11,263 nucleotides of DNA from Candidatus Eiseniibacteriota bacterium (GTDB taxonomy: Bacteria > Eisenbacteria > RBG-16-71-46 > CAIMUX01 > WJJG01): NCBI GenBank assembly GCA_016867695.1, contig VGIY01000057.1, forward strand, positions 1-11,263, read 5' to 3'. The notes below the pieces were generated by a model, which had not been told where the DNA came from, did not search any database, and saw only the letters and a program-made list of their open reading frames with translations. This document shows positions 1 through 6,480 of this stretch, in pieces; within the stretch, counting starts at the first letter, position 1, and each line of letters begins with the position of its first letter. Both the position numbers and the translations under genes were made by a program.

Positions 1-279
1 CCCGACTTCCTGGTCCCGGACGACGGTCCGGCGCGGCGCCGCCGCGAGCTCGACCGGGAGCGGGCCGACCGGGAGCTGGACGCGGGCGACGAGGTCTTCT
101 GGATGGTCTGTCCCAAGTGCGGCGACCATCTCAGCGAGCACGAGTTCGACGGGGTGCACGTCGAGCGCTGCGAGGCCTGCGGCGGGCTCTGGATCGACAA
201 GGGCGAGAGCGATCTGCTGCTCTCCCTGGCCGCCGACGACCGCGCGCTGGCGCGCCGCGCCCGCGGCATCCTGCAGTAG
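1..279 (+). CDS. Zinc-ribbon zf-TFIIB domain protein (5' end cut off)
   Basis: The frame is open from base 1 to a TAG at 277-279, giving 92 visible residues with no acceptable start before the domain, so the gene begins to the left of the window. Residues 1-34 are highly charged and Arg/Glu/Asp-rich. Residues 36-73 form a zinc ribbon: Cys37-Pro-x-Cys40, then Cys57-x-x-Cys60-Gly-Gly-x-Trp64-x-Asp66, followed by an acidic Glu69. This CPxC...CxxCxGxWxDxxE pattern is the signature of the bacterial zf-TFIIB family (PF13453). The family is usually found in small cytosolic proteins of unknown function; structural zinc binding and possible nucleic-acid or protein contact are inferred from the family. 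The four cysteines are intact. Family members of this type are often only about 100 residues long, so little may be missing. The following strong hairpin suggests it ends its transcription unit. Confidence 0.8.
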   Translation, partial: PDFLVPDDGPARRRRELDRERADRELDAGDEVFWMVCPKCGDHLSEHEFDGVHVERCEACGGLWIDKGESDLLLSLAADDRALARRARGILQ

Positions 280-280
280 G

Positions 281-332
281 CGCTCGCTCCCGCCCGCGGC
301 GCGGCGGCGCTCACGTCCGCCGGGAGCGGGCG
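281..332. terminator. GC-rich hairpin between convergent genes, probable terminator
   Basis: Bases 281-292 pair with 321-332 as a 12-bp stem containing one G-T wobble. GCGG at 304-307 can add four inner pairs with CCGC at 317-320. The hairpin starts two bases after the zinc-ribbon stop codon and lies between convergent genes, where a bidirectional terminator would sit. There is no true T-run after it, only a loosely T-containing stretch at 334-344, so an intrinsic terminator of the classic kind is not proven. Bases 326-332 can alternatively pair with 347-353. Confidence 0.5.
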
Positions 333-390
333 ATCCGTTCCGTTCCCGCCCGCCGCGCGCGGCTCGCCGTCCGGGTCCGTCGCCCGCGGC

Positions 391-1653
391 TCAGCTCATC
401 CCCGCCCGGTGCCCGCCCGGCAGCGTCACCTTGACGGCGAGCACGCCGTAGGGCGTGGCCTCGAGCACCTCGAAGGCCGCCCCGGCGATCGTGAAGCGCT
501 CGCCGATCCGGGGCACGCGGCCGGCGCGCTTGAGAATCATCCCCCCGATCGTGTCGTACCGCCCCCGGGGAAGCTGCAGCCCCAGCTCCTGATCGGCGTC
601 GTCCACATCCATCAGGCCGTCGAGGATGAAGCTGTCCGGCCCGACGCGCCGCAGGGTGCGCGGCGGTCGTTCGTGCTCGTCGGCCATCTCGCCGACGATC
701 TCCTCGGCGATGTCCTCGACGGTGACGATGCCCTCGCAGGAGCCGAACTCGTCGACGACGACCGCCATCGGGCTGCGCGTCTTCTGCAGCTCGACCAGCA
801 GGTGATCGATGCGCTTGGAGTCGGGAACGATGGGGATCGGCCGCATGTAGGCGTCGACCGTCCCGCCCCGCTGCGGGTCGTAGAGCAGGTCGAAGGCATT
901 CACCAGCCCGACCACCCGGTCGCGCTGGTCCTCGTAGACGGGCAGGCGCGTGTAGCCATGGGCGCGGACCGTCGCCCGCCAGGCGTCGGTGGAGGCGCCC
1001 CGCTCCAGCGCGACGATGCGGTTCATCGGGATCATCACCTCGCGGGCGACCGTGTCGCGGAAGTCGAGCAGCGAGGAGAGCATGCGCCGCTCGCTGCGCG
1101 CCTCCTCGGAGTCCCCCACCGCCTCGCGCACGAGCAGGCGCAGTTCGTCGCGGGTCAGCGTCCCCGCCCGGTGGCGGCGGCCCGACAGGCGCCGGAGCGC
1201 GCGGACGTAGAGCTGGATCAGCCCGGTCAGCGGCATCGCCAGGTGGTGCAGGAAGTCGAGCAGCCGGGAGTCGCGGGCGAGCATGGCCGTGGCGCGCTTG
1301 CGGGCGACGACCTTGGGCAGGATCTCGGCGGCGACCACGACCACCGCGGTCAGGCCGAGGGTGACGACGAGCGGCGCCATCCAGGGGGCGCGCATCAGCC
1401 GGTCCACGGCGATCGTGGCGATCGCCGCCGCCAGCACGTTGGCCGCGGCTGCGCCGGTGAAGCAGAGCGTCAGGACCTGATCCCGATGCCCGAGCAGGCG
1501 CAGCGCCCGGCGCGCCCCCGCGTCCCCCTCCTGGGCGCGATGGCGCAGCCGGATCTGGTTGGCCGACAGCAGCGCCATCTCCGCCGCGGAGAAGTAGGCG
1601 CTGATCCCGAGGAGCAGCCCGATCAGGGCCAGCGGCAGGAGCAACGCGGTCAT
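391..1653 (-). CDS. CNNM/CBS-domain transmembrane protein, CorC/HlyC family (downstream copy)
   Basis: This 420-residue protein has the full three-part architecture of the CorC/HlyC (UPF0053, 'hemolysin-like') family. Residues 1-150 are an N-terminal CNNM membrane domain (PF01595) with hydrophobic segments near 3-23, 61-83 and 92-113, including the conserved small-residue stretch SAAEMALLS and an EILPK motif at 110-114. A CBS pair covers about 205-325 (VMIPMNRI near 206-213; VVVDEFGSCEGIVTVEDI near 298-315). The C-terminal CorC_HlyC domain (PF03471) covers about 335-415. The family sits in the inner membrane and is linked to Mg2+/Co2+ homeostasis or efflux, with adenosine nucleotide bound at the CBS pair; the old hemolysin label is not evidence of toxicity. 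The ATG start overlaps the upstream gene's TGA by four bases (ATGA), and a GGGGAGGAGG ribosome site lies just before it, so translational coupling is likely. Its exact substrate cannot be told from sequence. Confidence 0.93.
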   Translation of the reverse strand: MTALLLPLALIGLLLGISAYFSAAEMALLSANQIRLRHRAQEGDAGARRALRLLGHRDQVLTLCFTGAAAANVLAAAIATIAVDRLMRAPWMAPLVVTLGLTAVVVVAAEILPKVVARKRATAMLARDSRLLDFLHHLAMPLTGLIQLYVRALRRLSGRRHRAGTLTRDELRLLVREAVGDSEEARSERRMLSSLLDFRDTVAREVMIPMNRIVALERGASTDAWRATVRAHGYTRLPVYEDQRDRVVGLVNAFDLLYDPQRGGTVDAYMRPIPIVPDSKRIDHLLVELQKTRSPMAVVVDEFGSCEGIVTVEDIAEEIVGEMADEHERPPRTLRRVGPDSFILDGLMDVDDADQELGLQLPRGRYDTIGGMILKRAGRVPRIGERFTIAGAAFEVLEATPYGVLAVKVTLPGGHRAGMS

Positions 1654-2918
1654 GCCTCCTCCCCGTCGCCGGCGCGGTCGGGCAGCTCAAGCAGCGCGCT
1701 CTGCACGCGGTGGCGGGCCACCTCGAGGATGTGGAAGCGGAACCCCTCCCAGGCGATGACCATCCCGGGGCGCGGAATGCGGCCATGGATCCCGCAGAGG
1801 AAGCCGCTCAAGGTCACCGCCGACTCCTCCGGGAGCGAGAGATCGAGGTGCCCGTTGAGCTCGGCGAGCGCGATCCTGCCCGGCACGACGAAGAGCCCCT
1901 CGCCCTTGCGGCGAATCGGCGTCGCTTCGAGATCGAACTCGTCGTAGATGTCGCCGACGATCTCCTCGACCACGTCCTCGCGCGTGACCAGCCCGACGAC
2001 CTCGCCGTGCTCGTTGACGATCATCGCCAGGCCGGTGCGGGTGCGCTGCATCTCCTGGAAGATCCGGTCGACCCGCGCCGTCTTCGGGAAGAAGGCCGCC
2101 GGGCGCAGGCAGGCGCGCAGCCCGCGCCCCGGGTCGAGCAGGTACTCCTTGGCCTGGACGAAGCCGACGACGTTGTCGGTGTCGCCCGTGTGGACCGGAT
2201 AGCGGGAGTGGCGCGACGCGCGCATCTCGGCGACGATGGCCTCCTCCGGGGCGTCGACGGCCAGGTCGACGAGGTCGATGCGCGGAGTCATGACCTCCTC
2301 GGCGGTGCGGCCCGGGAACTCGAGGATGTTCTGGACTAGGCGCGCCTCGCTCGAGGTGATCGCCCCGCCCTCCTCGTCCGTCTCGCGCAGCAGGGCGCGC
2401 AGCTCGGCTTGGGTCAGCAGGCCGCCCGGACCGGGCGCCTCGCGGGGCAGCTTGAGGGCCCGCAGCAGCCAGCCCGCCAACCCGTAGAGAAGGGTCCTCA
2501 GCGGGCCGAGCAGCTTCTCCGCCAGACCGAACCCGCCGGCGTGGAGCCGCGCCACGGCGGCCGGGGCGCCCATCGCCAGCGTCTTGGGGGTGATCTCGCC
2601 GAAGATGAGCACCGCCGCAGTGACCGTCAGCGTGGCCCAGGCGAGGGCGCGCCCGCGATCCTGCAGCAGCATGAGGAAGCCCGCCGTGGCGAAGGCCGAG
2701 AGGGCGATGCTGGTCAGGTTGTTGCCGACCAGGAGCACGGCCAGCGTGCGCTCGGGCCGCTCGAGGAGTTTCAGCAGCCGGCGAGAGGCGCGGTCCCGGC
2801 GCTCCCGGAGCTGGTGGATCTGCAGCCGCGTGAGCGAGAAGAGGGCCGCTTCGGTGGCCGAGAAGAAGGCCGAGCAGAGGAGGAGCCCCAGCATGCAGGC
2901 AAGCAGTAGTGGCTCCAC
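1650..2918 (-). CDS. CNNM/CBS-domain transmembrane protein, CorC/HlyC family (upstream copy)
   Basis: This 422-residue protein is paralogous to the next gene and has the same architecture. The N-terminal CNNM membrane domain covers about 1-155, with hydrophobic segments near 3-27, 58-85, 93-110 and 137-153, the FFSATEAALFSL segment at 18-29 and GEITPK at 107-112. The CBS pair covers about 207-325 (VMTPRIDLVDL near 209-219; MIVNEHGEVVGLVTREDVVEEIVGD near 299-323, split here by the two CBS halves). A CorC_HlyC domain covers about 333-410. Family knowledge suggests an inner-membrane role in divalent cation (Mg2+/Co2+) transport or its control. Start choice: a GTG at 2916-2918, preceded six bases upstream by GGGGAGGA (2925-2932), gives the expected family N-terminus. 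A good minus-strand promoter lies at 2966-2994. It is first in a two-gene operon with the overlapping paralog, and the two may form a heteromer or handle different ions, which is inference. Confidence 0.93.
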   Translation of the reverse strand: MEPLLLACMLGLLLCSAFFSATEAALFSLTRLQIHQLRERRDRASRRLLKLLERPERTLAVLLVGNNLTSIALSAFATAGFLMLLQDRGRALAWATLTVTAAVLIFGEITPKTLAMGAPAAVARLHAGGFGLAEKLLGPLRTLLYGLAGWLLRALKLPREAPGPGGLLTQAELRALLRETDEEGGAITSSEARLVQNILEFPGRTAEEVMTPRIDLVDLAVDAPEEAIVAEMRASRHSRYPVHTGDTDNVVGFVQAKEYLLDPGRGLRACLRPAAFFPKTARVDRIFQEMQRTRTGLAMIVNEHGEVVGLVTREDVVEEIVGDIYDEFDLEATPIRRKGEGLFVVPGRIALAELNGHLDLSLPEESAVTLSGFLCGIHGRIPRPGMVIAWEGFRFHILEVARHRVQSALLELPDRAGDGEEA

Positions 2919-2924
2919 CCGTTG

Positions 2925-2932
2925 TCCTCCCC
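2925..2932 (-). promoter_or_regulatory. Ribosome binding site fixing a GTG start
   Basis: On the minus strand this reads GGGGAGGA, six bases ahead of the GTG at 2918-2916. No ATG is placed as well, and the first in-frame ATG (codon 9) would cut into the first membrane segment, so the GTG is preferred. Confidence 0.7.
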
Positions 2933-2965
2933 AGTCCCGCCGCGGCCGGTCCGGCGGCGGCCCGT

Positions 2966-2994
2966 AGTCTAGGAAGCGCCTGCGGCAGGGTCAA
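2966..2994 (-). promoter_or_regulatory. Sigma70-type promoter for the CorC/HlyC operon
   Basis: On the minus strand a TTGACC -35 box (2994-2989) is separated by exactly 17 bases from a TAGACT -10 box (2971-2966). That is five and four matches out of six to the consensus, unusual by chance in sequence this GC-rich. Transcription would start near 2959, leaving a leader of about 40 bases before the GTG. Confidence 0.6.
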
Positions 2995-3198
2995 GAAGAC
3001 CGCGGCCCGCCCGCCGAACCGGGCCCGCCCGCGCGCTCCGCGCCAAGGGCCTTCGCGGAGTTCCGCGGGGGGGGGCGAGGCGTCCGGGAGGGCCGCCGGG
3101 GCCGGCCCCCACCCCTGGCCCACCGCGCGGGCCGGGGAGGGGGAACATGCGCGCCCGACGCACGCGCCCTCCGCCGGCCCGGGAGGGGGAGGCAGTCC
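2995..3198. other. GC-rich non-coding core of the divergent intergenic region
   Basis: Between the two divergent promoters lie about 200 bases of G/C-run sequence with no convincing gene. Short reading frames here give Ala/Pro/Arg/Gly-rich products without family features. A small hairpin is possible (CGCGG 3054-3058 with CCGCG 3063-3067, four-base loop). I see no clear operator dyad. Confidence 0.5.
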
Positions 3199-3228
3199 TT
3201 GCGGCCCCCGCGCGCCGTGCCTTACAAT
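3199..3228 (+). promoter_or_regulatory. Sigma70-type promoter for the ppiD-flippase run
   Basis: A TTGCGG -35-like box (3199-3204) and a TACAAT -10 box (3223-3228, five of six matches) are spaced by 18 bases. Transcription would begin near 3235, giving a leader of about 60 bases before the ATG at 3295. It is the most promoter-like stretch upstream of the plus-strand genes. Confidence 0.55.
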
Positions 3229-3279
3229 GCCATGTCTTCGGATCGGCCCGTCGACAGGGCCCGCGGCGGCTATTCGGCG

Positions 3280-3285
3280 AAGGGG
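3280..3285 (+). promoter_or_regulatory. Ribosome binding site deciding the ppiD start
   Basis: AAGGGG lies nine bases before the ATG at 3295. It supports that start over the in-frame TTG at 3199, which overlaps the promoter, and the ATG at 3232, which falls near the expected transcription start. The 3295 start also begins exactly at the family's N-terminal motif. Confidence 0.55.
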
Positions 3286-3294
3286 ATCACGGGA

Positions 3295-5109
3295 ATGGCG
3301 CTCTTCGAGACGATGCGTGAGAACACGAAGATCATCCTCTGGATAACGGTGGCCGCCTTCGTGCTGCTGATCTTCCTGGCCTGGGGGGCCGACTTCGCCA
3401 CCGGCGGCGGCCCCGGCCGCGGAGAGGCGGGCGTGATGGCCCGGGTCAACGGGGAGCGACTCTACGACCGGGAGTACAGCGACGCGCTGGAGCAGGCCCG
3501 GCAGCTCTACGAGCCCCAGCTCGAGGGGCCTCCGGACGAGGAGTTCCTCCTGATGCTGCGCGCCAACACCTGGAGCCAGCTGATCGACCGCAAGCTGCTC
3601 CTGCAGGAGGCGAGACGCCACGACATCGTGGTCACCGACCGCGAGGTGGCGACCGCTCTGCTCTACAACCCCCCGCCGCGCCTGCGGGCCAACCCCGCCT
3701 TCCTCAACGAGCAGGGGCAGTTCGACATGCAGCGCTACCAGTCCTGGATCAGCCAGACGAACACGGCCGCGCTGGAGCGCGAGTACCGCGAGCTGGTCAC
3801 CCAGGAGAAGCTGCGCATGATCCTGCTGGCCGGCGTGGCGGTATCCGAAGAGGAGCTGCGCGAGACCTGGCTCGACCGGAATCAGCGGGCCAGCCTGGCC
3901 TTCGTCCAGATCCCCTACGTCGCGCTGCTGCGCGACGCCGCGCCGGACGACGCCGCGCTCGAGCAGTTCCTGAGCGCGCGCCGGGCCGAGTTCCGCCAGC
4001 CCGAGCGGGTGCGCCTCGAGTTCGTGCGCCTGCCGAAGGGACCCGCCCAGGAGGACACGCTCGAGGCGCGCAGCGAGATCCAGGAGGCGCTCCAGGACCT
4101 GCGCCGCGGCGACGACTTCTCGCTGCTCGTCAAATCCTACTCGCAGGCCCCGCGCTCCCGTTGGGGCGAGGAGGAGGGCGTCTACCTCTCGCGCGAGGAG
4201 CTGCGCCCGCCGGAAGTGGCCCAGGCCGCATTCAGCCTGCCCGTCGGCCAGGTCAGCGACCCGCTCACCAGCGCCGATGGATTCCATCTGCTCCGCGTCG
4301 TCGACCGGCGCACCGAGGACGGCGTCGAGAAGGCCAAGATCGCCGAGCTCTTCGTGCCCATCCGCATGTCCTACGAGACCAACTACGCGCTCCAGGAGCG
4401 CGCACTCGACCTGGCCGACAGCACCGAGGCCGGCGACTTCCGCCAGGCCGCGGCGTCGCTCGGCCTGGAGATCCAGGACACGGGCCTCGTCGACCCGCAG
4501 GGCTTCCTGCCCGGCCTCGGACGCCTCGCCGCGGCCAAGGAGTTCGCGCTGCGCGGCCGGGTCGGCCAGTCGAGCCGGCCGATCGAGGCTCAGGATGCCT
4601 GGTACGTGCTCCATCTCGCCCAGCGCCAGCCCGCGGGGGATCCGCCGCTGAGCGACATTCGCCGGCGCGTCGTCAACCGCTACCTCGAGGAGCAGCGCCG
4701 GCACCAGGCGATGGACAGGGCCGAGGCGATCCTGGAGCTGTGCCGCACCGGCGTGCCGCTGGCGTCGGCGGCCGGGATCGACTCCGTCGCCCGCTACGAC
4801 GTCGCCGAGGATGTCCCCCGCCAGGGCTTCGTCCGCGGGCTGGGCCGCGAGCCGAAGCTCCTCGGCCTCGTCTTCGCCGCCAGGGAGACGGGCCTGCTGC
4901 CGCGCATGGTCGTCGGCCAGATGGGCGTCTACGTCGCCGAGGTGATTCGCCCGGCGGTCTTCGACGAGCAGGCCTTCGCCGCCGGCAGGGAACAGCTGCG
5001 CCGCGAACTCGTGCAGGAGAAGCAGAGCCGGGTGATCAACGACTGGCTGACCGAGCTGCGCGAGAAGGCGCGGATCGAGGACTTCCGGCCGGTCGTCGCC
5101 TCGACATAG
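3295..5109 (+). CDS. ppiD: PpiD/SurA-like membrane-anchored periplasmic chaperone (peptidyl-prolyl isomerase family)
   Basis: This 604-residue protein matches PpiD in length (E. coli PpiD is about 620) and layout. A short cytoplasmic head with the MALFETMRENTK pattern leads into one transmembrane anchor at about 13-31. A SurA_N/PpiD-type chaperone domain follows at about 45-200. A parvulin domain covers about 236-337, including Trp-Gly after the SYSQAPRS segment and a C-terminal strand FSLPVGQVSDPL...DGFHLLRVV with His331. A second, weakly parvulin-like region and a helical C-terminus complete it. PpiD-type proteins act on the periplasmic face of the inner membrane, near SecYEG, helping exported proteins fold. 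The first parvulin strand reads LEFVRLP where active enzymes carry a His-Ile-Leu motif, so isomerase activity may be lost, as is known for E. coli PpiD; chaperone activity would remain. The flippase gene starts 28 bases downstream, so a shared transcript is likely. Confidence 0.88.
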   Translation: MALFETMRENTKIILWITVAAFVLLIFLAWGADFATGGGPGRGEAGVMARVNGERLYDREYSDALEQARQLYEPQLEGPPDEEFLLMLRANTWSQLIDRKLLLQEARRHDIVVTDREVATALLYNPPPRLRANPAFLNEQGQFDMQRYQSWISQTNTAALEREYRELVTQEKLRMILLAGVAVSEEELRETWLDRNQRASLAFVQIPYVALLRDAAPDDAALEQFLSARRAEFRQPERVRLEFVRLPKGPAQEDTLEARSEIQEALQDLRRGDDFSLLVKSYSQAPRSRWGEEEGVYLSREELRPPEVAQAAFSLPVGQVSDPLTSADGFHLLRVVDRRTEDGVEKAKIAELFVPIRMSYETNYALQERALDLADSTEAGDFRQAAASLGLEIQDTGLVDPQGFLPGLGRLAAAKEFALRGRVGQSSRPIEAQDAWYVLHLAQRQPAGDPPLSDIRRRVVNRYLEEQRRHQAMDRAEAILELCRTGVPLASAAGIDSVARYDVAEDVPRQGFVRGLGREPKLLGLVFAARETGLLPRMVVGQMGVYVAEVIRPAVFDEQAFAAGREQLRRELVQEKQSRVINDWLTELREKARIEDFRPVVAST

Positions 5110-5137
5110 CCCGTTCGGCGCCGGCCGCGGGGGGCCC

Positions 5138-6439
5138 ATGCGCGCAGGCGCGATCGTCCGCGAGGCGGTCGCCAGCACCTTCGCCCGCCACACGGCGATG
5201 CTCGTCTCGGGCACGGCGGTCGGGTACATCCTTACCGCCCTCGCCTCGCCCCTCCTCGGCCGCCTTTACAGCCCCGCCGACTTCGGGCTGCTGGCCCTCT
5301 TCGCCTCGCTGGTGGGCATCCTGGGCGAGGCGGCCACGGCGCGCTACGAGCTGGCCATCGTCCTGCCCGAACGCGACGAGGAGGCGGCGAACCTGGTCGC
5401 CCTGACGGCGGGGGTGGTCGTCGCCGCTTCCCTGGCCGCGCTCGCTCTCGTCGCGCTGGCCGGCGGGGCCTTCGCCCGCCTGCTCGGCAGCCCGGAGCTC
5501 ACCCCGTTCCTCTGGTGGGTGCCGCCGGTGCTGCTCGCCCTCGGCCTGGACGCGGCGCTGAGCCACTGGATGACGCGCCGGCGCGCCTTCCTGCGCCTCT
5601 CGGCCATGCAGATCGGCCGTTCGGCGGGGACGGCGCTGACCCAGGTCGGCGCCGGTCTGGCCCGCGCCGGGTCGGCCGGGCTGGTGGCCGGCCGGGTCGT
5701 CGGCGAGGCCTGCGGGTTCGCCGGCCTCGCCCTGCAGCTGCGCCCGGCCGACCGCGAGCTGTTCCGCCGCTCGATCCGTCTCCCCGAGATCCTCCGCCTC
5801 GCCCGCGCCTACAGCGACTTCCCCCGCTTCAGCATGCCGCAGGGGCTGCTCAACGCGGTCTCCCAGAGCTTGCCCCCCTTCCTGCTGGCCGCCTTCTACG
5901 ACACCTCGGTCGCCGGGCTCTACGCCATGGGTCACCGGCTGCTCTACCTGCCGGCGCGCTTCATCGGGCAGGCGGTGCGCCAGGTCTACCTGCAGCGGGC
6001 GAGCGAGACCCGCGCGCGCGGCGGCGATCTCCACCGCCTATTCACCCGGGCGACGCTGGGGCTCGCCGCGCTCGGCGCGCTGCCGGCGCTGGCGATGGTG
6101 CTCTGGGGCCCGGACCTCTTCCGCCTGGCGCTCGGCCCGCAGTGGGGCGAGGCGGGCGTCTACGCCCGCTGGATGACGCTCTGGCTCTACTTCGCCTTCG
6201 TCAATCCCCCGGCGATGGTCCTGATGCAGGTCCTGCGGCTGCAGCACCTGCTGCTCGCCTACGACGCGACACTGCTCGTCGCCCGCTGCGCCGCGTTCGT
6301 CCTGGGCGGAATGCTCCTCTCGCCGCTGGCCACGATCGCCCTCTTCAGCCTGATCGGCGCGCTCTTCAACGCCGCGCTGCCGGCGGCCCTCTGGTGGCAC
6401 ACGCGCCGCACCCGGCCCTCGCCCGAGGCGCCGCGCTAG
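5138..6439 (+). CDS. Wzx-type oligosaccharide flippase (MOP superfamily)
   Basis: This 433-residue polytopic membrane protein has roughly twelve hydrophobic segments, for example near 22-42, 48-64, 86-108, 122-139, 180-200, 245-262, 306-324, 345-366, 376-394 and 397-417. The N-terminal stretch GRLYSPADFGLLALF (41-55) and the ATARYELAIVLPERDEEAAN region (66-85) are typical of one Wzx/polysaccharide-biosynthesis subfamily (PF13440/PF01943). GPQWGEAGVYARWM at 333-346 is the usual C-terminal half motif. Members flip undecaprenyl-linked oligosaccharide units from the cytosolic to the periplasmic side of the inner membrane. The ATG follows a G-rich tract (5129-5134) that could serve as a weak ribosome site. 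It heads the sugar-related part of the operon, ahead of amidotransferase, transferase and aminotransferase genes, which supports a glycan substrate. The nature of that glycan cannot be read from the sequence. Confidence 0.88.
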   Translation: MRAGAIVREAVASTFARHTAMLVSGTAVGYILTALASPLLGRLYSPADFGLLALFASLVGILGEAATARYELAIVLPERDEEAANLVALTAGVVVAASLAALALVALAGGAFARLLGSPELTPFLWWVPPVLLALGLDAALSHWMTRRRAFLRLSAMQIGRSAGTALTQVGAGLARAGSAGLVAGRVVGEACGFAGLALQLRPADRELFRRSIRLPEILRLARAYSDFPRFSMPQGLLNAVSQSLPPFLLAAFYDTSVAGLYAMGHRLLYLPARFIGQAVRQVYLQRASETRARGGDLHRLFTRATLGLAALGALPALAMVLWGPDLFRLALGPQWGEAGVYARWMTLWLYFAFVNPPAMVLMQVLRLQHLLLAYDATLLVARCAAFVLGGMLLSPLATIALFSLIGALFNAALPAALWWHTRRTRPSPEAPR

Positions 6440-6451
6440 ACCGCGCCTCGC

Positions 6452-6480
6452 TTGACAGCGGTCGCGGCGGAAACCATGAT
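6452..6480 (+). promoter_or_regulatory. Possible internal promoter ahead of the asparagine-synthase-like gene
   Basis: A perfect TTGACA (6452-6457) is followed after 17 bases by CATGAT (6475-6480, four of six matches), right in the 36-base gap between flippase and the next gene. Transcription would start near 6487. That would put the ATG at 6476 outside the transcript, so from this promoter translation would have to start at the ATG at 6488 or later. The -10 box is weak and overlaps the preferred start codon. Confidence 0.3.

Noticed and set aside
3199..3294. A 32-codon N-terminal extension of the PpiD-like protein from a TTG at 3199
   Set aside because: The TTG forms the putative -35 box, there is no ribosome site, and the family N-terminus begins exactly at the 3295 ATG behind AAGGGG.
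2909..3346. A plus-strand 145-codon frame in the divergent intergenic region
   Set aside because: Its product is low-complexity Arg/Pro/Gly/Ala with no motif. It begins inside the CorC/HlyC gene and ends inside the PpiD-like gene in another frame.
1687..5229. An uninterrupted minus-strand reading frame of 1180 codons across the PpiD-like gene and the upstream CorC/HlyC gene
   Set aside because: It is a by-product of high GC with few stop codons. It lies antisense to a recognisable PpiD-like gene, crosses an intergenic region with promoters, and is in the wrong frame over a recognisable CorC/HlyC gene. Its composition is low-complexity with no family motifs.
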